From contig OY781097.1 in assembly GCA_963676415.1 (NCBI GenBank), positions 2,790,001 through 2,854,000 on the forward strand: a stretch of 64,000 bases of DNA, read 5' to 3'. Every line of letters starts with the position of its first letter. The first letter of the stretch is position 1. The translations under genes were made by a program, and so were the position numbers. The stretch comes from G963662905 sp963676415. GTDB taxonomy: Bacteria; Bacteroidota; Bacteroidia; Bacteroidales; WRLA01. The notes under the pieces are model-generated. The model had not been told where the DNA came from. It did not search any database and saw only the letters and a program-made list of their open reading frames with translations. Below are positions 53,809-62,432 of the stretch, in pieces.

Positions 53809-54649
53809 GTTTGATATCGTTTTTATAAACAATAGTCCGGTATGGGAAAGGAATTTCAATACCTTCTCTGTCAAAACGTTCCTTAACCGATTTTAACAGA
53901 TCGCATTTGAGGACAAAAGCATCATCATTATTGGCTGCCCAAAGGTATGCTTTCAAGTCCACTGAAAAATCTGAAAGGGCAATCACCCTGATAATGACTC
54001 TTGAAGCATTGTCTTTCTTCTCCTGATCGCTTCTTTTGTCAATTACTAAGGGATGTTTTTCAGCTTCATCACTGATTATGGCCATCGCTTTGTTGATGTC
54101 CGAATCGTAGCTGATGGAAAAAACAATATGCTTGCGGATTTTCTCATCCTGAATGTTGCTGTTGATAATGGTTTCATCGCTAATGGCGTTGTTGGGAATG
54201 ATGATGCGGCGGTTTTCGTAATCCCTGATAATGGTGTGTCGCAGGGTTATCTCCTCAACAACACCTTTTTGGCCATCTTTGAACTCAATAATGTCGGAGA
54301 TGCGGAAAGGCTTAAAGAAGAGAATAAAAACTCCGCTTATTATGTTCGAAAAGGCTTTTTGAGATGCAACACCAATGATGATGGCGATAATCCCGGCGCC
54401 GGCAAAAAGTGCCGTTCCCACTGATTTTAGAAATGGGATTTTCACGAATATAAAAATAACCGCTGCCGTATAAATGATAAAACCAACTGAGTTTTTTATG
54501 AATGAAAAATTGGTAGGATCGGCTTTAAGTTTTACAGCATATTTTTTAATAAAAATGCCTAAGATCTTCCGCAGTATAAAGGCCAGGAGCAGGGCGGAAA
54601 TTATGGTTATGCCTATCAGGAGAAGGTAGTGTAAAGCTATATTATCCAT
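53774..54649 (-). CDS. MscS-family mechanosensitive channel
   Basis: 291 aa. Three membrane helices (about 7-30, 52-74, 78-110) are followed by the Gly/Ala-rich pore helix and beta domain (VGTALFAGAGIIAIIIGVASQKAFSNIISGVFILFFKPFRISDIIEF). The C-terminal alpha/beta domain ends with KSVKERFDREGIEIPFPYRTIVY. It releases solutes on osmotic downshock. It shares an operon with corA, overlapping it by 35 bp. Confidence 0.92.
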   Translation of the reverse strand: MDNIALHYLLLIGITIISALLLAFILRKILGIFIKKYAVKLKADPTNFSFIKNSVGFIIYTAAVIFIFVKIPFLKSVGTALFAGAGIIAIIIGVASQKAFSNIISGVFILFFKPFRISDIIEFKDGQKGVVEEITLRHTIIRDYENRRIIIPNNAISDETIINSNIQDEKIRKHIVFSISYDSDINKAMAIISDEAEKHPLVIDKRSDQEKKDNASRVIIRVIALSDFSVDLKAYLWAANNDDAFVLKCDLLKSVKERFDREGIEIPFPYRTIVYKNDIKHDTQEAQPQKN

Positions 54650-54771
54650 CGTGTTACATATAATTAATTTCGTGGGGTCTTCAAAAATCAGCTGATATTG
54701 ATTATCTTATAAAACCGCTTTTGAAGCTCGATCCAAAAATAGATATTTTTAGTCATCAGAAAAAGGCTTTA

Positions 54772-56115
54772 TTATTGGGTCATAATTTTGTGTGTCGTTT
54801 TCCGGCCTGAACCATCAGTGACTTCCAGTAGGTAAATTCCGGTCTTGCAATTGTTGGTCTGTATGGCCCCTTCTGAGAAAAAGTTCTTGCTGCATGCGAT
54901 CAATCTTCCGGTACTGTTGAATAATCTTGCAGAGAAATGCGTTTGATGCCAACTGACAATAATTTTTTTGCTGCCCGGGCTGTAAGTTACATAAACTTCA
55001 TGATTACGCTCTTGGGAGTTTAAAGTATTTGCAGGGGCGCAAATGATGTTATTGATATAGGTCCAAATACTGTCACAAAACACGATAGGAACATCTCCCT
55101 CTCCTGGCGCATCGCCCATGCGCACCATTATCAGGCCGTTCGATGGGGAGATATTGAGGAATTGCCCGTTTTTGCCCAGGGCTGCAAACATATCCCCGGG
55201 GGCATTGGGGCAAATGGATCCTTCGAAAGTATATTGAAGTCCGGGCATCATAAAGCTTTCTTTCCCATTGAGCCACCATAGGTAACGGTAAGATTTATTG
55301 AGTGGCTGAGAGGTATTGATCATTTGCCGAAAATATTCCTGGTCATTCAGTATTTTATCGCCATCCCATTCACCTTCTGCCTGCATTAAAATGCCAAAAC
55401 GTGCCAGGCTTCGGGCTGTACTGATAAAAATCCGATCGTAACCCAATGTGACATAGGCGCCGTCCATACCGCAGCGGTTCTTGAGTTTTTGTTGTGTAAA
55501 TATGTTGATGGGCATTCCGCTTGCTTCTTCCAAAACCTTGATTAAAAGCGTATAAGGTGCATTGTGATATGCCCAGCGACTTCCGGCTTCTGCTAAGCAG
55601 TTCAGGCAAGTGTCCAGCGTACAATGATTGTTGTCAATTCCGTCATCCAGACCTGTGGTCATGCTCAGCTGGTCTTTTATGGTAATGAGATTTTCGTTGG
55701 AAGCATTGCAATTTGTCCATCCCTGACCCAAAAAGAATGAAGTGGGATCTTCCAGATCCAGCATGTTTTCTTGTAATGCCAGGCCCGTTAAAAAGGATGT
55801 AAGGCTTTTTCCGGCCGATGCCCAATACCATAAACTGTCCTGCTGAAAGCTGCCAAAATATTTTTCCAGAACAATTTTTCCGTCTTTGAGCAAAAGGAAA
55901 GCCTTTGTGTTTTTTTCTTCTAGGAACTGGTATAATGAGGGTATATCTTCTGTGCACCAATCAAGGCTTTCAGGTTTTATGCTTTCCCAATCATCACTGT
56001 TTGCTGGCGGAAAGTAAATCTGTTGTGCGATTGCATATTTGCCAGACAATACGAACACAATTAATAATGCAATAAATATCAGTAAGATATTTTTGAATTT
56101 TAAATATGTTATCAT
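54772..56115 (-). CDS. Secreted class C beta-lactamase-like serine hydrolase with T9SS sorting domain
   Basis: 447 aa. It has a signal peptide, then a serine hydrolase domain with the SxxK motif in WASAGKSLTSFLTGLALQ. A likely YxN-like motif is YHNAPYTLLI. The C-terminal third has FNISPSNGLIMVRMGD. The last 75 residues form a T9SS sorting domain (SARLFNSTGRLIACSKNFF and TGIYLLEVTDGSGRKTTHKIMTQ). Esterase or D-Ala-peptidase activity is possible. It is divergent from the beta-barrel gene at 56338. Confidence 0.88.
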   Translation of the reverse strand: MITYLKFKNILLIFIALLIVFVLSGKYAIAQQIYFPPANSDDWESIKPESLDWCTEDIPSLYQFLEEKNTKAFLLLKDGKIVLEKYFGSFQQDSLWYWASAGKSLTSFLTGLALQENMLDLEDPTSFFLGQGWTNCNASNENLITIKDQLSMTTGLDDGIDNNHCTLDTCLNCLAEAGSRWAYHNAPYTLLIKVLEEASGMPINIFTQQKLKNRCGMDGAYVTLGYDRIFISTARSLARFGILMQAEGEWDGDKILNDQEYFRQMINTSQPLNKSYRYLWWLNGKESFMMPGLQYTFEGSICPNAPGDMFAALGKNGQFLNISPSNGLIMVRMGDAPGEGDVPIVFCDSIWTYINNIICAPANTLNSQERNHEVYVTYSPGSKKIIVSWHQTHFSARLFNSTGRLIACSKNFFSEGAIQTNNCKTGIYLLEVTDGSGRKTTHKIMTQ

Positions 56116-56226
56116 GGATTAAAAATAAAGTTTTTATCTGACACTGTATTAGCTCTACTTGAATATTTTTCAGTTTTTTTTGAATAAACCTCAAGATAGA
56201 GCCCGTTCCTGATGTGTAAGTTGAAT

Positions 56227-56264
56227 AATATTTATACATGTAGGTTTCTGTATGTATAAATATT
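56227..56264. promoter_or_regulatory. Long AT-rich inverted repeat in the divergent promoter region
   Basis: 13-bp perfect arms AATATTTATACAT and ATGTATAAATATT flank a 12-bp spacer, midway between the divergent genes at 56115 and 56338. It could be an operator for a dimeric regulator or an RNA hairpin. No regulator is adjacent. Confidence 0.5.
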
Positions 56265-56337
56265 GTGTTCGTTGTTTGTTTTCTTATTGACAAATTATTA
56301 AATTGCACTTTTAACCAACCTATAAATAAAAAGGAGT

Positions 56338-57186
56338 ATGCGAAAAATTTTACTATTGTGTACAGGATTCTATCTGTGTATTCAAGCCTATGGCGGATCG
56401 GGTGATACCTTGAGCAGGTGTCGTGTTGGATTGTTTTATAGTTACCTCAATATCAGTCAGGAATTAACATCATATTCAAGCTGCAATTGGATTGATGGCA
56501 ATAAAACCGATGAATATAATTGGACTGATGAGGAAATCGATGACCTAAATACGTATGTGGATATTAACCAAATTTGGTCAATAATTGGTCTTGATTTTGG
56601 TGTTGATATTTATAAGCAAAAGGATAAGCCTTTTGAGTTAACGGCACAGATCGGAGCGGGTTATCCCATTTTCAAACATCAGGAAAAGCAGAAATCCAAT
56701 GGGGATGTTCTTTTTGAAGGCCAGCAGTCGGGGATGGACTTCATCGGTCAAATAGGATTAGGTTTAAAATATAAATATAAATCCTGGATATTTTCAGCAA
56801 CCCCGCTGTTTAAAGTTTTGTATGTGAATTCAGATAAAGTAGAGTATAATTACCTCCCGGAAGGAGGCTATACTACCGGGTATAACTTTAAGAACACCAG
56901 CTTTTATTCACGACTGGATTTATTGGCTGAGCGTGCATTCAATCGTTTTCAGGTTTTTGCCGGGCCAGGCTTTTACATTTATTCTAATACCATTGATTTT
57001 GATATTGAAAAATATTCGCAAAGCCAGACTTTTAAAGACGAGATTACCATGGAATTTAAATCAACCGGAAATGTTGATGGTGTCGTCGGATTTAAGTGGG
57101 ATTTCTATGATCGCTTCTCCTGGGGGTCGATGGCGAGAGTAGGGAGTGATTTTAATGTTGTTACAGGTATAACCTATAAATTTTAA
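56338..57186 (+). CDS. Predicted outer-membrane beta-barrel protein
   Basis: 282 aa with a signal peptide (RKILLLCTGFYLCIQAYG). Alternating hydrophobic/polar strands occur throughout: FELTAQIGAGYPIFKHQ, FIGQIGLGLKYKYKSWIFSATPLFKVLYVNS, FNRFQVFAGPGFYIYSN and a terminal strand ending GITYKF with aromatic Phe. This is typical of outer membrane barrels. AAGGAG lies directly before the ATG, at unusually short spacing. It precedes the 953-aa gene by 16 bp, so the two form an operon and possibly a functional pair. No specific family was recognised. Confidence 0.75.
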   Translation: MRKILLLCTGFYLCIQAYGGSGDTLSRCRVGLFYSYLNISQELTSYSSCNWIDGNKTDEYNWTDEEIDDLNTYVDINQIWSIIGLDFGVDIYKQKDKPFELTAQIGAGYPIFKHQEKQKSNGDVLFEGQQSGMDFIGQIGLGLKYKYKSWIFSATPLFKVLYVNSDKVEYNYLPEGGYTTGYNFKNTSFYSRLDLLAERAFNRFQVFAGPGFYIYSNTIDFDIEKYSQSQTFKDEITMEFKSTGNVDGVVGFKWDFYDRFSWGSMARVGSDFNVVTGITYKF

Positions 57187-57202
57187 AAAAGGAGGAATCA
57201 TT

Positions 57203-60064
57203 ATGAAACTTAATATTTCAATACTACTGATTTTTAGTTTGCTGGCTTCTGCGGCTTTTTGTGATCATGACCGCAGCCCGGTAAAATTTAAGCATAGCAG
57301 CCATGAATTATCGGATGAAACCAAAGCCCTGTCTCAATACATAAATTACCAAAAAAATAAATTTATAAATTTTGATGGTCAGGTTTATTGTCTCAGCTAC
57401 CACACCAGCCAATATACAGGCGACCCGTACCACTTGATTATTTTCCGTGACCTTTATTTGTATTCCTATGATACTAAAGACAATAATTACTCAGAACTAT
57501 TGCATCAAAGTTATGATGAAGAGCCCGGAATAATGCCATCAGGCGATCATGCTGCCTTTTTTGGATATGCCGGTTACCTCTGGTATTTTGCGGAAAATAA
57601 TGGTGTATGGATCAGTCGTTTTAATCCCCAAACCAAAGCGCTGGATCAATTCGAATATCCTTATCCTCAGGGAAATGATAGTTATAACTACTCTGCTGCC
57701 TGTGTTATGGACAGCACAATATATGTCTTCAAATACGGAAACAGTTCAATTATCGCGGATATCTATGGCTTTGATGAGGCAAGTCAGGAGCTGGTGTACC
57801 TTAAGTCCGAAACAATTCAGTCCGGAATAAGTGAATATAAGGCTGTTGCGTCGGCAGAGGCATTTATGGATAAAGACAATATCCTTAAAATTGCTTATAC
57901 AACCTACGATTATCATGATAATAAAGGAGAAGCCTGGTTTTATAATCCGGAGGCTCAAAATAGTGGCATGTTTTTCTCGAAAAGTGACCTTGCTGATATA
58001 AAACTGGCTTTTGGTTCTATGCAGGCTGAAGGAGAGTCTCTGGCATGGGATGAAGGACAGGCAACTGCTTCAAACCCGAATCGTATGTCCGTGTTTTTCG
58101 TGAAAGACGATAAAGAAAAGCACAAGAATAAAGTTTATAATAAACGTTGCCCCATTGGGTTTGTGCAGTTTGTTTATGGTGATGAAAGTTTTCAACGCTT
58201 GACGGATGATGAGTGCAGGGTGGTTTTGCCCAGTGATGATTACTATGCAAAAGGTGAAGATAATGCAAAGATTTTTGTAACCTATAATTATGTCGCAGTT
58301 GATAAAACGCTTGCTATTCCCGGTAATGATGGCTGTCAAAAACAAATACTCCTGATCAATGTAGATAAAAAAATGGAGTCTAATTTTTCCTATTTTAACT
58401 CGGATATTTATATGAACGACCCTTATGACAACCGGCCTTCTACTAATTTTATCGACGAATCTTTTGAGGGCCTTGATGTACGGGATTTCTGGACATTGGT
58501 TGGAATTACCGACGGGGCCCCTCCTGCACCCATTGATTGGGAACTCTGGGAAGAGAACTACAGCAATAACCTGGAACCTACAGAATTGGAATTGGCCTCA
58601 GAATCGGAATCTTTAGTCACAATGGCGATATCTGCTGAGAATTCTTATACGCAAGCAACAAAGCTTGAGGCAGAACTGGAAGCGCATATTGTCCCGAAAC
58701 TTGAGCTGACAGGAGGTTATAGCTCGAAATTCACCCAGGCAAACGAAAATGTTAATGAATTTAGCCAAAAGCTGTCTTATAGTATTACTCAATCCCTGGG
58801 ACTTAATGAAGCCAGCCAGGAAACAGCACAATATTTTTATTTGGTTCCTGAAATTACACGATATAATTATAAGCTGTATCCATGGTGGAATGATGCGGGA
58901 AATCTGCCGGTCAGCGGAGTTGATGATTATATGTTTAAAACAACGAAGCATCAGCTAAAAGTTGAGCCTGTTGAAATATCTGAATTCCCTCATTCTATTA
59001 GTGAGCCCAATGATCCGGATATGATGGATTGGCTGCTTCGTGGAGATTCAAATGAAGAAGGTTCTGTGGCGAACTATGCCAAAAATTATGGCGTTTTTCC
59101 GGCCAGTGTCGAGTGGATCAATAATTCGGCGGGACAGGTTGCGGAATTAGTCAAAGAAGATATCAGTATGCAGGAACAGAAGTATTCCTATTCAACAGAA
59201 GTAGAATATTCTGCGGGTTTTAAATTTCCCAAGATTTTTGAATTTGAAAAAGAGTGGGGGAATGAATTGGAGTACAGCATGAGCAGTTCCGTGGAATCAA
59301 GCCTAAAAAAAACTGTTAAGGTAGATTATCATAATATGGTTCAAGCTTCAAAAGGAATTATGTGCGAAGAGCTTAGCGTTGATGCTTATCTTTTTACACC
59401 CAACAATAAAGTGGACTGGTGGTATTATGAAGGTATGCCCAATGGATTTAAACCCTGGTACATTGCTTATGGAGTGAGTATGGTTTCCAAAGACAAACCT
59501 GTATTGCTTTCTCCTTCAGTTCAACAGCAATTTTATAAAAACCAGCATTTTGATTTTTCGTGGGAAACTTCTTTGCAGAATTCCGCACTTTTTATTGCCA
59601 GTTCTCCCAACATCCGCCCGGAAAATATTGTGTTTAAAGGAAATTACGGAAGAAATCTAAAAGAAAGTACACCGGCATTGATGCCTGGAGTTTATTATTG
59701 GTGCGTTGCAGCAGTGGATGAATCCGGACAGCTTTGCTGGTCCGAACTAAGCTCTTTTGAAATCTTAGATCGGGATTATTTCAAAGATTTCATGGATCGT
59801 AATTCCGGGTTTTCTATGAAGGTTTTCCCAAACCCTGTTTCCGAAGAAAAGGTGTCCGTTTCGTTTGAGGTGCTGCAGGAAGGTTCTGTGGAAATCTTCA
59901 TTCAGGATATGCTGGGACGTGTGGTTTATATTGAAAACTTAGGTGTCATGCAGGAAGGTATGTTCAGGAAAACTATACCGGTAATTGACCTGAACGGAAT
60001 GGGAATTGTTTCAGTGCGTACTCCAACAGCAACTTCATCAGCTAAGATTATTCGCAGGAAATAG
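57203..60064 (+). CDS. Large T9SS-exported protein of unknown function (953 aa)
   Basis: It has a signal peptide (1-20). Residues of about 25-415 show repeated WxY/F-type strands (GYAGYLWYFAENNGVWISRFNP, IYVFKYGNSSIIADIYGFDEASQELVYL) that fit a beta-propeller. Residues of about 470-720 hold long amphipathic Ser/Thr-rich strands, for example YSSKFTQANENVNEFSQKLS and YSMSSSVESSLKKTVKV. These recall the insertion region of aerolysin-like pore formers, but that is a weak analogy. An FN3/Ig-like module (about 785-865) and a C-terminal T9SS sorting domain (VFPNPVSEEKVSVSFEV, ending SSAKIIRRK) complete it. A good AGGAGG stands 7 bp before the ATG. A terminator follows at 60100-60140. Confidence 0.8.
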   Translation: MKLNISILLIFSLLASAAFCDHDRSPVKFKHSSHELSDETKALSQYINYQKNKFINFDGQVYCLSYHTSQYTGDPYHLIIFRDLYLYSYDTKDNNYSELLHQSYDEEPGIMPSGDHAAFFGYAGYLWYFAENNGVWISRFNPQTKALDQFEYPYPQGNDSYNYSAACVMDSTIYVFKYGNSSIIADIYGFDEASQELVYLKSETIQSGISEYKAVASAEAFMDKDNILKIAYTTYDYHDNKGEAWFYNPEAQNSGMFFSKSDLADIKLAFGSMQAEGESLAWDEGQATASNPNRMSVFFVKDDKEKHKNKVYNKRCPIGFVQFVYGDESFQRLTDDECRVVLPSDDYYAKGEDNAKIFVTYNYVAVDKTLAIPGNDGCQKQILLINVDKKMESNFSYFNSDIYMNDPYDNRPSTNFIDESFEGLDVRDFWTLVGITDGAPPAPIDWELWEENYSNNLEPTELELASESESLVTMAISAENSYTQATKLEAELEAHIVPKLELTGGYSSKFTQANENVNEFSQKLSYSITQSLGLNEASQETAQYFYLVPEITRYNYKLYPWWNDAGNLPVSGVDDYMFKTTKHQLKVEPVEISEFPHSISEPNDPDMMDWLLRGDSNEEGSVANYAKNYGVFPASVEWINNSAGQVAELVKEDISMQEQKYSYSTEVEYSAGFKFPKIFEFEKEWGNELEYSMSSSVESSLKKTVKVDYHNMVQASKGIMCEELSVDAYLFTPNNKVDWWYYEGMPNGFKPWYIAYGVSMVSKDKPVLLSPSVQQQFYKNQHFDFSWETSLQNSALFIASSPNIRPENIVFKGNYGRNLKESTPALMPGVYYWCVAAVDESGQLCWSELSSFEILDRDYFKDFMDRNSGFSMKVFPNPVSEEKVSVSFEVLQEGSVEIFIQDMLGRVVYIENLGVMQEGMFRKTIPVIDLNGMGIVSVRTPTATSSAKIIRRK

Positions 60065-60099
60065 TCCGGGAATTCTGTAAAACCATTGTATTTGTTAAA

Positions 60100-60140
60100 C
60101 CATCCTTTTGTTTTTTATAATCAAAAGGGTGGCTTTTTTG
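60100..60140 (+). terminator. Terminator of the barrel/953-aa operon
   Basis: CCATCCTTTTG (60100-60110) pairs with CAAAAGGGTGG (60122-60132) with one mismatch, followed by T6. Confidence 0.7.
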
Positions 60141-60199
60141 ATCAAATGATGTATTTTTGATGAGAAGTAGCTAGCGAATAATTATTTTGAAAAAACTCT

Positions 60200-62353
60200 A
60201 TGTTTACAAAACATCTCATTAACAGGGCTTTCAAATCAAAAAATGTCAAGCCATCTTATATGAAAGGTTTGCGTTTTGCTTTTTTGGTTGCAGTACCTTT
60301 GTCTGTGGCCCATCTGACAGATGATGTTTCGCTTGCTTTCAATTTTGTGTTGGCTGCACTTTTCGCCATTTTGGCAGATATGGGAGGGGTTTCGCGAAGG
60401 AAAACGATGCAGAATTTTCTATTGGCGATTTTGCTTAATACCATGGCTGCTGTTGTGGCTACTTATGCGTCTGGCACATTATGGGTTGCAGTTGTTTTTA
60501 CTTTTTTTTGGCTCAGCAGTGCTGCTATGCTCGGTATTCTGGGCAATTCAGGTGTTATGATGTCCATGTCCGGTTCTATTGTTTTTATACTTCTGGTGTC
60601 CAATCCTTTAAAAACCGGTTCCACAGTCCTTCTTGCATCCGAATTTGTTATGGGCGGTTTCTGGGCAATGTTGGTAGCCTTAATCATTTGGCCTATTAAT
60701 GCTTATAAGCCTCAACAAAAGGCGCTGTCAGCGGCATTTACTGCGCATGCAGATTTTTTAAAGAGTTTTAGCACGATTCTTTTTACCGGAGAAACTTCTG
60801 ATGTGGTTAAACATAAACTACTGGCTAAAGAGCAGGCGTTTACGCAAAGCATTCAGCTTTTTCATCAAATGTCAGCAACGGGAAGGAAGGGGCGCTACAG
60901 CCGTTCCGAAAATGAAAGCTTGTACGTGCTTCTTGCCCAGTCAGTTGAAAGGGATCATCGAGCGTGTATCGTAATTAATGATATGATCCTGCTCCAGCAG
61001 CAAAAGGGAGAAAGCAAGCTGAATAATGAGCTGAAGTCAGGGTTTTTTGGCCTGCTTTCGGAATTTCATCAGAAAATGGCGGTTTCTCTTAATCAAAATA
61101 AAAAAAGCGAAGATGAGTTGGGGGCCTTGCTCTATAAAATGAAGAAGCATGAGTTGATTAAAAGAGCGCAGCAGGAAGGGCTTACCCAGCTGCTGGATGC
61201 ATTGAGGCTTCTGATTACGCGGATGGAAGAACAAATTGCCATTGTGCGGACAGGAACAGTGGATAAATCGAAAATCAGCACCTATACCGGGCAACTGATC
61301 GAAGAGTGGCAAAAAGAAAGGTTTTGGCCTCGCTTAAAATCCAACTTGACCTTGAAATCGAGTGTTTTTCGTCATGCCTTGCGTATTGGGATATCTTCTG
61401 CAATCGCTGTTTTTATTTGTCATAAGCTTGATTTTGAGCATGGTTACTGGCTGCCGCTAACCGTTGTAATCATAATAGGGCCAGCTTTTGGTGGCGATTT
61501 TTTTATCCGAAGCCTTCAGCGTGCTTCGGGAACGGTCCTGGGCGGATTGTTCGCTTATTTGATTCTTCTGTTTATAAAAGACCCTCTTATCATTGTTTTT
61601 ATTTTAATAGTATTAACTGTTTTTGCAATGGCCTTTCAAACCATGAATTACAGTGTTTCCGTTTTCTTTATGACGCCAATGGTGGTTTGCCTTTATGGTC
61701 TTAAAGGTTCGTCTGGATGGGAAATCCCTGTGGAACGGGTTATGGAAACCCTCATGGGGGCAGCGCTGGCCCTGACTGCCGGATTCCTGATTTTTCCGCA
61801 TTGGGAAAAGGATCATTTTCCGGATAAACTGAGAAGTTTTCTGGCTGGTTTGCAACTGTATTTCAATGCAATTGAAAAACATGCGCAACCTGGAGGAAAG
61901 AGTTCTCTGGAAATGATTAAAGCCTACCGTAATACAGAACTCGAAGCATCAAATACAAGGGCGTCTTTCCAGAGGATGCTGAACCAGCCTGGGATTAAGC
62001 TGTATCAAATTGAGCAATTTCAAACAATTCTGGCCTTGTGTGAAAGTGTCTTTCGTAGGATACTGGTTTATCATTATTCCAGCATCCGCTTTAAGCATGA
62101 AGAATTGGGAGATTTTCCTTTATCGCTTTTTTCATCTTCCATTGATCATAATTTTCAATGCCTGAAGCAATTAACCAAAAAGGCAAATCTTGATTGCATG
62201 CAAAAGCAGTTTGCTGAATTGCTGAAAAAGGAAAGCAGATGGAATGATCAAAACCTTTCCGAAACCCAACAAATGCTGCCTTTTATGGAGCTGCGCAGAA
62301 TTATCGAAATACAGGAAATGATTGGGGCGCAGTTGCAAAAAGCATTAAGCTGA
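60200..62353 (+). CDS. FUSC-family inner membrane protein (YccS/aromatic acid exporter-like)
   Basis: 717 aa. An N-terminal block of about six membrane helices (20-175) is followed by a long cytoplasmic region (about 180-390). A second helix block (about 395-530) contains RIGISSAIAVFICHKLDFEHGYWLPLTVVIIIGP and SLQRASGTVLGGLFAYLI, and a C-terminal soluble tail follows. This two-block layout is that of FUSC/YccS-type proteins, thought to export aromatic acids or fusaric-acid-like toxins. The gene is monocistronic. The substrate is unknown. Confidence 0.88.
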   Translation: MFTKHLINRAFKSKNVKPSYMKGLRFAFLVAVPLSVAHLTDDVSLAFNFVLAALFAILADMGGVSRRKTMQNFLLAILLNTMAAVVATYASGTLWVAVVFTFFWLSSAAMLGILGNSGVMMSMSGSIVFILLVSNPLKTGSTVLLASEFVMGGFWAMLVALIIWPINAYKPQQKALSAAFTAHADFLKSFSTILFTGETSDVVKHKLLAKEQAFTQSIQLFHQMSATGRKGRYSRSENESLYVLLAQSVERDHRACIVINDMILLQQQKGESKLNNELKSGFFGLLSEFHQKMAVSLNQNKKSEDELGALLYKMKKHELIKRAQQEGLTQLLDALRLLITRMEEQIAIVRTGTVDKSKISTYTGQLIEEWQKERFWPRLKSNLTLKSSVFRHALRIGISSAIAVFICHKLDFEHGYWLPLTVVIIIGPAFGGDFFIRSLQRASGTVLGGLFAYLILLFIKDPLIIVFILIVLTVFAMAFQTMNYSVSVFFMTPMVVCLYGLKGSSGWEIPVERVMETLMGAALALTAGFLIFPHWEKDHFPDKLRSFLAGLQLYFNAIEKHAQPGGKSSLEMIKAYRNTELEASNTRASFQRMLNQPGIKLYQIEQFQTILALCESVFRRILVYHYSSIRFKHEELGDFPLSLFSSSIDHNFQCLKQLTKKANLDCMQKQFAELLKKESRWNDQNLSETQQMLPFMELRRIIEIQEMIGAQLQKALS

Positions 62354-62432
62354 AATGAAATCATTCCGGCTTATAAAAAGTGTATGGCATGACCGTGAAA
62401 GAATTTAAAAATGGGGCTGTGGTTTGTGGGGT

